Shown here in pieces: positions 48,300 to 59,479 of a stretch of DNA of 64,000 bases. The position numbers and the translations under genes are program-made. The notes beneath the pieces are model-generated. The model saw nothing but the letters and a program-made list of their open reading frames with translations, had not been told where the DNA came from and did not search any database. The stretch covers positions 1,426,001 through 1,490,000 of the forward strand of contig CM068590.1 of NCBI GenBank assembly GCA_035048485.1, written 5' to 3'. This DNA is from Pteria penguin. Taxonomy: Eukaryota > Mollusca > Bivalvia > Pterioida > Pteriidae. The first letter of the stretch is position 1. Each line of letters begins with the position of its first letter.

Positions 48300-48459
48300 G
48301 TTTTATATCCCCGAACCTTGGCGAGGGGATATAAAACACACAACGAGTTTCATTAATTTACACTCAGTTTAAATGTGTTTATTTCATAAACACAGCCTTG
48401 ACAAAATTCTTATCCACGCTATGACGTCAGCTATGTCATAAATTAATTTATGACATAGC
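48300..48459. repeat. Two palindromes (48300-48337 and 48430-48459)
   Basis: The first has 13 bp arms (gttttatatcccc) with a 12-base loop. The second is a perfect 30 bp palindrome with arms gctatgtcataaatt. Both could extrude as hairpins; function unknown. Confidence 0.8.
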
Positions 48460-48654
48460 GATATTTCACTGCATAAACAGCAAACATGTGATAAATATAT
48501 ATGTATATTGTTTTAGTAAGAAATTGCAGAGCTATTTCTTATCATCAATGTAGCTTTTTTAAGTAAAGCCAGCAAACATGTGTAAGATTATTTTTTTCCC
48601 ATTATACATCTATCAATTAACGATTCACTTTCTCTTATATTTTCTTTATTTAGG

Positions 48655-49095
48655 CCCTGCTTCATAAGTGAGTGCCCTATACTGTAGTAATCACTCTGTC
48701 TGTCCGTCTGTCAACTAAACTTAAACATTGGCCTCATCTCTTACGCTGTTACAGATAGAGCTTTCATATTTTGCATGTATGTTCCTTATAACAAGACCTT
48801 TCAGTTGGTACCAAGATGTTTGATCATGTGGCTTTGACATCGACCTTTGACCTGCATTTGAAAAACTTTAACATTGACCATAACTGTGGAACATATTTGG
48901 CATGTGTGTTCCTTATGAAAAGACATTTCTTTTGATATTATGGGGCCTTGACATTGACCTTTGACCTGCATTTGAAAAACTTTAACACTGACTGTAACTA
49001 TTGAATTATTAGAAGTAGGGCTTTAGTATTTAGCATCTGTGTTCCTTGTGACAAGACCTTTCCATTGATACAAAATTATAGTCAAGGTCATGGCG
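48655..49095 (+). repeat. Dispersed repeat with three diverged subunits
   Basis: 'actctgtctgtccgtctgtc', 'tgacctttgacctgcatttg', 'aaaaactttaaca.tga' and 'gtgttccttatga.aagac' recur at about 150 bp intervals; same broad family as 1000-1440 and 51350-51815. Confidence 0.65.
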
Positions 49096-49964
49096 ACAGG
49101 CATCCATTTGGCCCCTAATGACTGTCAGTTTTCTACTAAATTTAGTGAAAGTATTTGTCCTTGTTATGCACGATTGCAAGTACTGTTATATTTTGCCACT
49201 GGAATCTATATAGATTTGTTGACATTTGAGGTAGATCTATGCATGGCATGCATGGAATTAAAAAATAAAATGGTAACTTTTGGTGTATTGTTTAGGGAAG
49301 CTTATTCAGAATTGTTCTGTTAAAGCACTTAATTATATGGACATGTAGTTCCAAGTTAAATTTCTGATTTAGTCTCTTATGTACATGTATGTGTAGTTTT
49401 TAATTTACATCGCTTGTTTCAGAAGCAGGATTAAGATGACAGAAGATCAGTGACAGAATATCAATGAGAGGACATTAAAGAATGCAATTCTCAATGTACA
49501 CAACGTCACAAGTTTCAAATTCTTACAGGAACACATATTTGTGAAAATTCAGATAGTTTGATTACAAGGACAGAACATTGATTTCATTCATTTGCTCTGG
49601 TTTTGTTTAATCTTGAAGTGGCGAAATGAAACGCTGTAAACATTTTCAAAACACAGGAATTTAAAAAGCTTTGTTTGTCAGTTACTTTGTGAATGTTGTA
49701 TGTGCAAGTTTGAACATATACTGAATACTATTAAACAATTGTGAATTATTATTGTATTTCTTTTGTTTGTGTATTTTTTTTTTTGTCTCTGAAAATGTGA
49801 TGGCCTATACAGTAGATATATTAGATTTCAAGATACAATATTAGCTGTCAGTTTTTATTGAATTGCAAGAGGTTGATTTCTACCATTACTTCCAGGGAAA
49901 CAACATCTCTTGGCATCTTTACTACATAATTGGATATTTCATTTATTACAAAATGTCCTAGTTT

Positions 49965-50300
49965 CAGCAGGTTTCCGCCAGTTTCCGTAGCAGAAACCTC
50001 CTTTGGTCTCCAGCTGGTTACAGAAAAATTTAATTTTCCAGTTTATATGGAGGATATGTTCTGAGTTAAGCTGGTTTCATTTATGTACATTTCCTTAAAT
50101 GTCCCAGTTTCCGCCAGTTTCCGATGGCGGAAACTTGCTGGAAATGTCTCAGTTACTGCAGGTTTCCGCAAGGTTTCAGTTGCGGAAACATCAAGTTTCT
50201 GCAAGGTTTCCGCGCGGAAACCTGCAGTAACTGGGACATTTCCAGCAAGTTTCTGCCACCTGAAACCTGGCGGAAACTTCATGTTTCCGCAAGCGGAAAC
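49965..50300. repeat. Right subterminal repeat array of the CACTA-like element
   Basis: It mirrors the left array: GTTTCCGCCAGTTTCCG, TGGCGGAAACTTGCTGG, CTGCAGGTTTCCGCAAGG and similar, in both orientations. It also contains a large inverted repeat: 50104-50180 pairs with 50205-50275 around the phrase CAGTAACTG / CAGTTACTG. Confidence 0.7.
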
Positions 50301-50711
50301 TTGGGTTTTTTTGCAGTGTTTCAAAATTCAATTTATATCTGTATCTTCAGTTGCATACTCATAACTGGGCACACAGTTCACAAATCGATCCTTAATGAAA
50401 ACATGACATCATGTATCCTTACGCCCCAATATCTAAGTTTATAAACAACATTCAGAACAATCTCACCTTTTACATGAAAAAGGTTGAGGATATCCGAAAG
50501 CATAAACGTCGAATTTGACCTTCGGTTAAAGTCAAATCTTGTATATACCTTCGCATAATTTAATCATGAATCACAATGTTTACGTATGTTATTTACGTCA
50601 CATTGCATATTAAACATTTCTATGAATAAATGTTTCAAGGCAATAGAAGACAATCAGGATATATATAATTGCATTTCTAGAATCTGGGAATCGGACGGCA
50701 CACTATGACTA

Positions 50712-51325
50712 TAGCTCACTTGAGCCTTTGGCTCAGGTGAGCTAAAAAAGTGAAAAATGGCCTAAACCCCCCCCCCCCCCAACCTTTTTATTTCGAAGTC
50801 TTAAAAAATTCATAAAAAATCCAAAAATGGAGATATTGACATAATTTTTTTCACAATAATATTCCTTACCATAATCATGATCAAATTAGGCCATAAAAAC
50901 TCATCACTATCAATTAATTGAAAAACATAACACTTTTCTGCATTAAAATGACTAAGTCCATAAAAATGTCGAAAAAACGTCAAAAATTTGATTTCGGAAC
51001 AGAACCAAAAATAGCAACACTTCTTTAGACATCCCTCTAGATCATTCCTATGTATTCGGTTTGTCTCTGTATGCTCCTGGTCTGAAGAAGAAGTTTGTTA
51101 AAGAGGTTACCCTCTGTGACCTACTTTTGCCTGTGGTGGCTCGTACTGCTGACGGATATGGACAAAAAACAACTTCACTTGTAGGAGTACTTCATGCATA
51201 CCAAGTTTCATCAAATTCTGTTCAGCAGTTCTGAAGAAGTCGAAAAATGTGAAAAGTTAACAACGGACGGACGACGGACTACGATTGATCACAATAGCTC
51301 ACTTGAGCCTTCGGCTCAGGAGAGC
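50712..51325 (-). repeat. Composite GCTCAC-hairpin repeat, inverted relative to 2486-4360
   Basis: Read on the minus strand from 51325: the hairpin (agctctcctgagcc, gaa, ggctcaagtgagct), 'attgtgatcaatcgtagtcc', a CGTCCGTC run, then one subunit with the phrases 'accctctttaacaaacttct', 'gaatacataggaatgatct' and 'ttttggttctgttccgaaat'. A second copy of the terminal hairpin (50712-50742) abuts the far end. Confidence 0.8.
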
Positions 51326-51349
51326 TAAATAAGAAGCAAATTCAAAGAA

Positions 51350-51815
51350 TTGTGGTCCCCCACTTTTTGGGTTCTATCAGTAAGGGTGCAGTGATCTGTA
51401 ACTTATTATCATGGTTGTGCATGTCTACAGATACATGCCAAATATGAAGGCCCTAAGTCTTACGCTTAAAAAGTTACATTGAAGTAGGTCAAAGGTCAAA
51501 GACAAGGTCACATGATATAAAATGGTGTTACCAATAGAAAGGAACTGCAATTAGGGACACAAATGCCAAAAATGAGGGCCGTACATCTTATGGTTAAAAA
51601 GTGAAATTGAATTTGGTCAAAGGTCACGATCAAAGTCACATGATAAAAATTTTGACACCAATGGAAAAATTAGAGACATACATGCCAAATATTTAGGCCC
51701 TAAGTTTTATGCTTAAAAAGTTATGACTAAGGTTAAAGTCTTTGTGACAGAGGGACAGACAGACAGACGATTGAGGTTTAATGTCCCCATGCTTTCGCAA
51801 AAAGCAGGGGACAAG
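51350..51815 (-). repeat. Dispersed repeat, inverted copy of the 4365-5115 family
   Basis: On the minus strand: 'tgtcccctgctttttgcgaa', 'agcatggggacattaaacct', a CTGTCTGTC run, 'aactttttaagc' and three subunits with 'tgaccttgtctttgaccttt'-like phrases. Confidence 0.65.
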
Positions 51816-51829
51816 AAGATATGGACTAG

Positions 51830-53325
51830 TAATAAACATCATCTAAGAACTTGATGAAATCCTATTTTGTTGTTACTGAGTTATGGTACTTTGTATGATA
51901 ACAATAGCTTTTATTCAGGCAAATATTGTCTATGTTTGGCAATATCTGATTCAAGTTTGTCATGGCTTGGTAATATGGCTTTGCTGGAAATGTCAAGGAT
52001 TACCCTCGTTATTTGTACGTGTCAGTATGGATAAACCCTGGAAATTATGTACTGAATGGCAGTTGAAATCGAGGCATGGAATGTTATATTTTTGGTATAT
52101 GATGTTCATAGGTATTCCCCACTTGTTTATCAGTATAAATAGCTTGCCTGAAGTGAAAGTTTGCCGTTTAAAGTTGTATACCCTACAATTCGGTATAATT
52201 TCAAAAATTAGGGCATGTAAGACAAAACCCTTATTTTTCTTGTATGGCTGAAGTTATGAACTTTGTGTTAATAACATTTTTGTTGCTTCAAACCCTCGGA
52301 GATATCAAAATGAAAAGAAAATACTTCGTAAATAAAGTGAGTATTCCATAAATACAACCATAACCTGACTTCGCGCATGCGCAGTTTAATCAAAACAAAT
52401 ATAATGAAGGGAGACTCCAAAAGAAAACAATTTCAGAAAATACTCACTTTAGCAGACTTGAATGCAGATTTTTTAAAGTTACTCGTCACGTTTATTTACC
52501 TCGCCCGCTATGATGCGGCTTCCGAATTAGATCACGTGATAAGTTGGTTGTAAACATTCTGTTTACAAACATTGTGTTTTAGACAGCCACATCTCACTTA
52601 ATACTAGTGTTGTGCATCGGAAGTCATTTAAGAATCGATAATCGGAAAATAATTGGAAAAGGTAAACCGATCGATTATCGATTTAAATCGAAAATCTATA
52701 AGTGAAAGTGAAAGTGGTTTAGACATTGAGATGAGACTGAGGTCATTGAGGAAATTCAGGACTCAGCGAACGAAGCAGCTGATTTATGTCACCGACTGAT
52801 GACTGATCGAGTGATTCAGAATTATGCCAGTTATTCATTTATAGACAAAGACTCCAGTTGAGTTTCATATTTAATGGAACAATGTGATGAAAGATACATA
52901 AACTCTGTCATGATTAGGTGTGTAGGATTCTGAACCCCCCCCCCCAAAAAAAAACCAGAAAAAGAAATCCACCATGCTAGTTATTGCTACTGTGTTGCTA
53001 TTATTTGTTAGGCATGAAAGTAGACATAAAATAACAAGACAGAATACTGCATAGTAAAACAGTGCCAGCAGTTATTGAGAGACTGATTTGTAAATATTGT
53101 ATACATATCAAACTTGTCATATGTGGTACATTACCCCCCCCCCCTTTCCTTTCCCCAAACAGTTGAAACACACGCATGCACCTACCCATTTTTGTAAATA
53201 AACCATAATAAATTAGTACTTGTTACAATTGCACTCTTTACTTTTTTCAAGAAGTGCTGAAGCATGTAACTGTGTAGTTTTGTACAAGGAGTAAATAACT
53301 TTTTTTTCTTTCTTTTTGGGGACAT
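51830..53325. other. No supported gene; mixed AT-rich sequence
   Basis: A 122-codon + frame with an ATG (51883-52251) is Trp/Leu/Ile-rich with no domain, and I do not call it. 52480-52580 is less AT-rich with an E-box (CACGTG-like 'atcacgtgat'). 52640-52690 has the inverted phrases 'aatcgataatcgg' and 'cgattatcgattt'. Poly-C runs lie at 52937 and 53133. Confidence 0.35.
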
Positions 53326-53329
53326 TTTG

Positions 53330-53965
53330 TATTTGATGTCTGTCTGTCTGTGACTCTGTGGTAAAACTTTAAGCTATGCCATAACTTATGAACCAAAAGA
53401 GATCGAGACTTCATATTTGCCATGCATACTCTGCTAATGAAACCCTTTTAGATGACACCAAGGTCAACGACCTTGCGACTTTGAATGTGACCTTTATTAA
53501 CAAGAAATCGTCAAGGACGGTATGACCGGATTGCAAATGCTAAACGCAAAATGTTCACGACAGACGGACGGACAGACAGACGGACGGATGGATTTTGCCA
53601 ATTTATAGACCAGAATTGCTTTGCATTAAAATTAACAATACATGTATGCAAGTGGTCACCCTAAAGGCAAAAAACAGTGTGTGTTCACTGAAGCGTAAAG
53701 TCAAGGTCACTAAATTTTTGTATTGGTTGGATAGAACATTCAAATATCTACAAACCTACCAACTTTGACGTAAGTACCCTATAGGGTATGAAAGAAACCA
53801 AACTAAACGCAAAATGTTGACACCATATGGACAGACGGACGAACGGACTGACGGTTTTCGCCAATTCATAGACCGGAATTGCTTTGCAATCTCGTCAAAA
53901 ACCTAGCCATTTAGGACTTTGTTGCCACCGAGGGCATCAGTGTTTCACAAAACATCTTTGTTTCT
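53330..53965 (+). repeat. Dispersed repeat with CTGTCTGTCTG head and two 'gacagacggacg' subunits
   Basis: The head 'gatgtctgtctgtctgtgac' and 'gagacttcatatttgccatg' match 1000-1440. Two subunits end 'gccaatt.atagaccggaatt' / 'gctttgca' (near 53600-53630 and 53860-53890), and the tail is 'gttgccaccgagggcatcag' with 'tgtttcacaaaacatctt'. Confidence 0.7.
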
Positions 53966-54258
53966 ACTGTTTTTCTGTTACTTACCATTCTTTTCTATGG
54001 AGTTTTGATGTTTTTTATCTGCAGAAGCCCTACCCTTGGTACATTTATAGCACTCTAGCTCCATAACTTTACAAGATATAGATAAATGGTTTGCAAATTT
54101 GAATTCAGCATGCTTTTTCCATGTGATATAGCAGGTTACATGGATATTTCTTCTTTACCCTTCTCACATTATAATGCTGATGCTTTTTTTTTTTCAAATA
54201 ACACTTTTTTCTTTTCGCACTGACCCACGAGGGCATCTTATATACCCCTACAACACCT

Positions 54259-54563
54259 CAATCTGATTAAAACCATATCTTTATTCCGCTTCTCTATTTG
54301 TCCCATTGCGGATAAAGATCTGGCAAAACTCTGTAATTGGGGTCATGTTCTGGTAAACTCTGTTGACGTTTCATTCACTGAAACCGTCATTTCCCATAGC
54401 CAATCAATGACTCGGCTAGGCACGTGATAGTGATGCAATATGTAACAAACACTGTTCAAAAACAACCTTGTAGGTCACGCATGCTGGGGATGTTAATTCT
54501 ATTCCTAAGAATTTGTAAACGATCCAATGATTGGCTGAAAATCAGAGTTTTTTAATCAGATTG
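54259..54563. mobile_element. MULE-like MITE, 305 bp, long form
   Basis: The ends are CAATCTGATTAAAA and, inverted, CAATCTGATTAAAA. The flanks ACAACACCT (54250-54258) and ATAACACCT (54564-54572) are a 9 bp target duplication with one mismatch. The first ~60 bp match the short relative at 57691. 9-10 bp duplications fit the Mutator-like superfamily. There is no coding capacity. Confidence 0.75.
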
Positions 54564-55514
54564 ATAACACCTGTATCTGAAGAGATGGAGTATAATGGAA
54601 CTTTAAATCTGAATTCAGCATGCTCTGTTTATGTATATTACATTTCTCAATTGTTGAAATTCCCATTTTATCAAAACCCATGGTGGTTGCTACCTAAGGT
54701 CAAGCAGGGATTTTTTTTTTACAATGCATTATCATATTATTTATAAATCAGAGATATATCACAAGAAATAAATTTATTACATGATATGTTCATTAGCTAC
54801 GCTCTCCTATAGGCTTGGCCTAAATTCATATTATCTCTGCCTGACTAAAGATTTCATGATGGAGGAAGTTATTCAAGCTCAATGGACTGGGGATTTCCAT
54901 TTATCAAATTCCTAAATAACATTAAATACAATAAAATAGTACATATCAAAGTACCAAGTGATCATATACCTGTCATTCATAATAAATGTTACGTCCCACA
55001 CCATCTGTTTAGTAAAATCAGGAATAGTCTGCCAAATTTTTTCCAAAGCTCAAACATGGCGTCCAAAACGCAGAAGACAGATGGGTGGAGCTCTTACGTC
55101 AGACCCTATTTCTTGTCACATGGGATTTCCTTTAACCTCTACTTTCGTTTTGAAATACAGGCATTAAATCTATTAATTTCACATAAAATACAAATGACAG
55201 CTGACATACCTATCTATTCTTATTCTGTGAACAATTTCTGCTTCCCTTCCATGTTTTTCTCTACATTTACATCTTTGTTAACGCTTCCAAGACTGAAAAT
55301 GGCTACCGAGTGTACAACTTCTTTCTGTCATGGCTGACAACCAATGAGAGGAAGGGCATTCGTTTGCAAGTCAAAACGTACCCATTCCAAAACGTACCCA
55401 ACCAAAACGTACCTAGCTTTGGTCAAAACGTACTGCATAAACTTTTTCAGTCAAAACGTACCCAACCCATCAAAACGTACCCAAAGTGTTAGTCAAAACG
55501 TACCTATATATCTT

Positions 55515-57640
55515 TGGGGTGTTTAAAACAACTTTTACACATTTTTCAACACATTTCTTCGATCTGATATCATTAGGCAAGAAACTATCATTTAAGTTTA
55601 TATGAATTCATCGAAACATACGTAGATTAATAATAAATAATTTTACATACGTAAATGGTGGGCTTCCTTTTTTATAGGTGCATTATCTAGTGGTGAAAAG
55701 AAAATATTTGATCGACATTTTTCGAAATTACATCTGCTGTGTTGAATATGAAATTATGCTTATCACATTTCTACAGAATATAAACCACTATATATATCGT
55801 CAAACCCCCTAACTACGACACTACCTTAACTGCGACACTTTCGGGAAAACCGTCGCCGTTTGTTAACAAAAGCGATTATGACGTCATTTTTCACTTGTTT
55901 CAAATCTTCGATCGATTTTCTGTCAATAAATACAAACTTCCGAGAAAATGCATCAAAAACAGGTTATGTTTACATTAAATATATTTCATATTATGCTAAA
56001 CGTACTCCAATCACTAAGTCATTTTTACATAGCACCTAAATAAGCCGTGATTCCCCCAAAAGAGCTATACACGTTTACATCCTCTTGTCAGTCATATTGG
56101 GAAAGGTCAATGCCGAAGGTGTCCCCTGATTTTTCAGAATAGAATGAGGCCAATGATATGTTTTTGTTATTTTATTGCGAATAATACGCTATGTATTTTC
56201 TGTTGTTGGCAATGACGTTCTTGACGCAATATAGATGTTATATAGCGAGTAATAGTAATGTTTACAGATATATTGGGTTAAAACGTGGATGATAAAGTGA
56301 TATGACAAATATAAAGTTTTTGCAAATAGGGTACTTCTTCGTCTTGGTATTTCAATTGCATGTATTTCAATATTAAGTAATCATTCCTTTAGGTGATTGG
56401 AGTAATGTTAAATGTTTAAAACTTGTTTTAATATACATTGGACATATTGTTGTGTCATCCATATGAAATTATGCTTATCACATTTCTACAGAAATAAACA
56501 GTACTATATATGTATTGTTGTGTCATCGATATGAAATGTTTAGTTGTCTCCATGAAACTCACTGAAATAAAGATGTATAGACTTATGCATTTTATGCTTA
56601 TAATAAATGGATACTATACATTGATAAACATATCAGAGATTAAAAGCTTTAAAGGATACGTTTTTATATTTAAAAAATTGAATTTACCTGCATGATTATG
56701 TGAATGGCATTGTGTTGTACACGTAGATACTGCCATGAAACCATGTTTTAAAGTGTTGTCAAAACATTCCAGCGTTGAAAGATATTAGCTAAAGAAGTCA
56801 ATAACATTTAATAAAAACAACAACAACAACCAAACAAACAAATAAAAACCCCAATCTTTTCAAAATACATATAATAGATAATTTGTAACAAGGAATTCTC
56901 GTATTAATCTTAGCAACTTGAAACATCAGAAAAACCTACAATAACTCAGATGAACCCTACATTTAAGCATCTGAAGGAGGGGGGGATTCACTAAATGTTG
57001 TTAGCCCAAACGCAGACGTAGACGTAAACTTTGCGACTAAATTTACGTGTACGTTACGCTTGGAACTCTTTAGGGAGGAGACAAATATTTCTTGGAACAG
57101 TTTACGTCTTCGGTTTGGCTTTCGACCTTTAATGAAACTCACCCCTGGTTTTTTTTTTCCAGTCAGATTAACAAACACAATTTTCGAGTGGCAAATCTAT
57201 AAAGGGACAAAAAGAATATACTAGAGGGACGATTATTCCAAATATATTTATTCATTGAAATTTCCAGATTTTGGTATGTAAATGTTTAAAGGTGAATCTT
57301 TAATTTCGCAGCAAAAAAAAAAAAAAAAAAATGTCGAAGACGATGTTGAAACTGTTAATGATAATTAAGAGAAAGCATTATATTGTAAATGAAATGCATA
57401 GTATAGTAACATGTGCCATGCAGAAATTATGGACAAATTACAGATGCAAAAGAAACATAATATAAATAAAGAGAAACTTAAGATCCCAGTGATAAGTAGT
57501 TAGTTTTTATGGAAATTGAAAAACAGTATATTCTGTATGTATTGAATGGCAATACATATTCACTAGCAATATATGTAATATCATCAGAAAAATATTTATA
57601 TTCATGTATAAAGCAAGAAGAGAAAGTAGAGAAAAAGAAA
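55515..57640. other. Interior of the 2.9 kb element: AT-rich, no gene seen
   Basis: Open frames are under 90 codons. Segment 55800-55860 reads 'gtcaaaccccctaactacga' and 'cactaccttaactgcgacac', resembling an end of another DNA transposon, but its partner end was not found. A' runs lie at 57313 and near 56813. Confidence 0.4.
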
Positions 57641-57690
57641 TTTGATACGTTATCCACAATAAAAATATGGAGTACGTTTTGACTAAGAGT

Positions 57691-57776
57691 CAATCTGACT
57701 AAAACCATATCTTTATTCCGCTTCTCTATTTGTTCCATTGCGTATAGGATTTATATATATGGTTTTAATCAGACTG
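57691..57776. mobile_element. MULE-like MITE, 86 bp, short form, 10 bp target duplication
   Basis: The ends CAATCTGACTAAAACCATAT and, inverted, CAGTCTGATTAAAACCATAT. Perfect GACTAAGAGT flanks (57681-57690 and 57777-57786). It is an internal-deletion relative of 54259-54563, inserted in the right arm of the 2.9 kb element. Confidence 0.85.
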
Positions 57777-58249
57777 GACTAAGAGTATGTAGGGGCGTTT
57801 TGACTATATGTTGTTAAAGAGAGTATGTATCTGTAAAGAACATTTTTATTGCAGTTTTTAATCATCAAAATATTAAAACTATCCTGTATCGACTATAGAA
57901 ATACATTGGGTACGTTTTGAGCAAGAGTATGAATATGTTTTAAAAAAGTTCAGTGCGTTGAGTAAATCTGTATTGCAGTTTTTAATCAACAAAGTATAAA
58001 ACTACTCTGCATCGAATATAAAAATACATTGGGTTCGTTTATTTGCCAATTTTGATTAATTTTATTAACCAACAAAGTAAAATTATATTCTGAAAGAATG
58101 AAAAATATATTGGGTACGTTTAAGCTATACTTTGGGTACGTTTTGGTGGATTGGGTATGTTTTGACCAAAGAAGTGGGTGCGTTTTGACCAACAGTGGAT
58201 ACGTTTTGGCATGGGTACGTTTTGACCATAACCCGGGCATTCAGAACAA

Positions 58250-59470
58250 GCTCGCCCTTTATTTGTTCCTACATTGAAAGACAATAAAGGAAGAAAAGGT
58301 CACTTGGTGACACAAAGAAATTTACACGGTATTTTACATTCCGGATTTTGTAGCGAACTTTCGTAAAAGATGGGTTATCCATATAAACCCGGTGACAATC
58401 AGTGGCGGATTCAATGGGGGCGGAGGGGGCGCAGCGGATAAAAAAATGGGGGCATGGAGAAAAGAAAAAGAGGAAAAAAAAAAAGAAAAAAGAAAAGAAA
58501 TATGATGGGACGAAGGGGTGTAGTCAATAAGTGTTGTAACTTATTTATGAGACAAGTCGCTCTTTCAGTGCTTGTAAATTATACTAGTGATATATTTTAT
58601 TACAATTTTATTTTCACGCTGCCTAATATCTTAACTTATAGTCAAAACACAGGTATTTCATTGAGGCGTTTTATAGACCCTTTCGCCGTAACTGACGGAC
58701 TGGCATTTGGAGTGACAAAATGCTAACGTTTCCCGTAAAAATCATGACGTCATAGTTAAAAGTTTATTGTGCCTGACGTCATATAAAATACTCATATGTG
58801 TATATATATCTATGTGTGCTGAAAAACATCAGCACAGTGCAAATAACTTTAAATATTTAATAAATTGTTACGTCATATACAGTGTCATCGTTTGTTAGAA
58901 TTTCTGCTGGATATTCACCTGGAAAGTAATATTTTTACAGTTATTCGATCAATATGATCAACAGTATCCGCCAATGCAATACTGTATCGATCGATCGGCC
59001 TTCAAGCTGACCAAGGAGAACGAACAAACTGGTCCAAAAATTGTATCAAATTGCACCATTTTCATCCTATTTCAAAAAAATTTCTCGGGGGAGGTCCCCC
59101 GGACCCCCCCCCCCCTTCGCGCCTCGTTAGGTCTTCGCCCCATGGCACTCTGCCTTCTGGATCTGCTACTGACAATGAGGACTTAGAACAAATTTCAAGT
59201 AGCTTAAGTGCATATTATGAGTGAAAAAAAATACACCCCCTCAATCACACTCCAATAAAGGCGTACCTAAGTTAGTGAAAAAGGTAGATCTAGATGCACA
59301 TGAACACTAATGGAAATATCTTCTGATTCAAGTAAAAATGGGGAAAAATCAATTTTTCAAGTCGAGGAAGTAAAAACATAAATATACAAATAAGAACACA
59401 TGAAGGAGAAAAGAACATGAATTCAACTTTTCCTATTCAAGGCATGAAATATGAGTTATAAAATAAGTGA
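58250..59470. other. Intergenic DNA with transposon-terminus-like pieces
   Basis: 58398-58440 ('cagtggcggattcaatgggg') and 59095-59175 (poly-C, 'ggaccccccc', 'ctggatctgctactgac') look like ends of common DNA-repeat families. No complete element or gene could be delimited. Confidence 0.35.
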
Positions 59471-59479
59471 ATGATTTTA

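Larger units (their letters stand above)
42752..50318. mobile_element. CACTA/EnSpm-like DNA transposon, 7,567 bp, apparently non-autonomous
   Basis: The ends are perfect 26 bp inverted repeats (42752-42777 and 50293-50318) starting CACTGCAAAAAAACCCAAG. The insertion is flanked by TTT on both sides (42749-42751, 50319-50321), the 3 bp duplication expected for EnSpm/CACTA. Dense direct and inverted TTTCCGCA / TGCGGAAA motifs lie just inside both ends (42771-43170 and 49965-50300), as in the subterminal arrays of known CACTA elements. A block of about 180 bp inside the left end is tandemly duplicated (42930-43075 and 43165-43300). The 6.7 kb interior has no frame longer than 100 codons and no recognisable transposase. 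It carries a nested hAT-like MITE, an old SINE and other repeats, so the copy is not very young despite its perfect ends. Confidence 0.78.
55364..58234. mobile_element. 2.9 kb element flanked by inverted arrays of TCAAAACGTACC; 8 bp target duplication
   Basis: Seven copies of TCAAAACGTACC-like motifs lie at 55372-55505. About ten inverted copies (GGGTACGTTTTGACC type) lie between 57671 and 58226, densest at 58110-58226. The outermost motifs form an inverted repeat (gtcaaaacgtacccattcc against gtcaaaacgtacccatgcc). GGGCATTC flanks both sides (55356-55363, 58235-58242). No transposase frame is visible inside. It is probably a non-autonomous DNA transposon; 8 bp would fit hAT or a similar class. 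Exact ends outside the motif arrays match poorly, so boundaries are tentative. Confidence 0.6.

Noticed and set aside
51883..52251. 122-codon ATG frame on +
   Set aside because: Composition (Trp/Leu/Ile/Cys scattered) and lack of any motif, splice context or conservation clue suggest chance in AT-rich DNA.
54882..55337. 151-codon ATG frame on +
   Set aside because: No domain; spans a repeat boundary region and reads like non-coding AT-rich DNA. 'aacatggcgtcc' at about 55055 looks like a start context but no supported exon follows.
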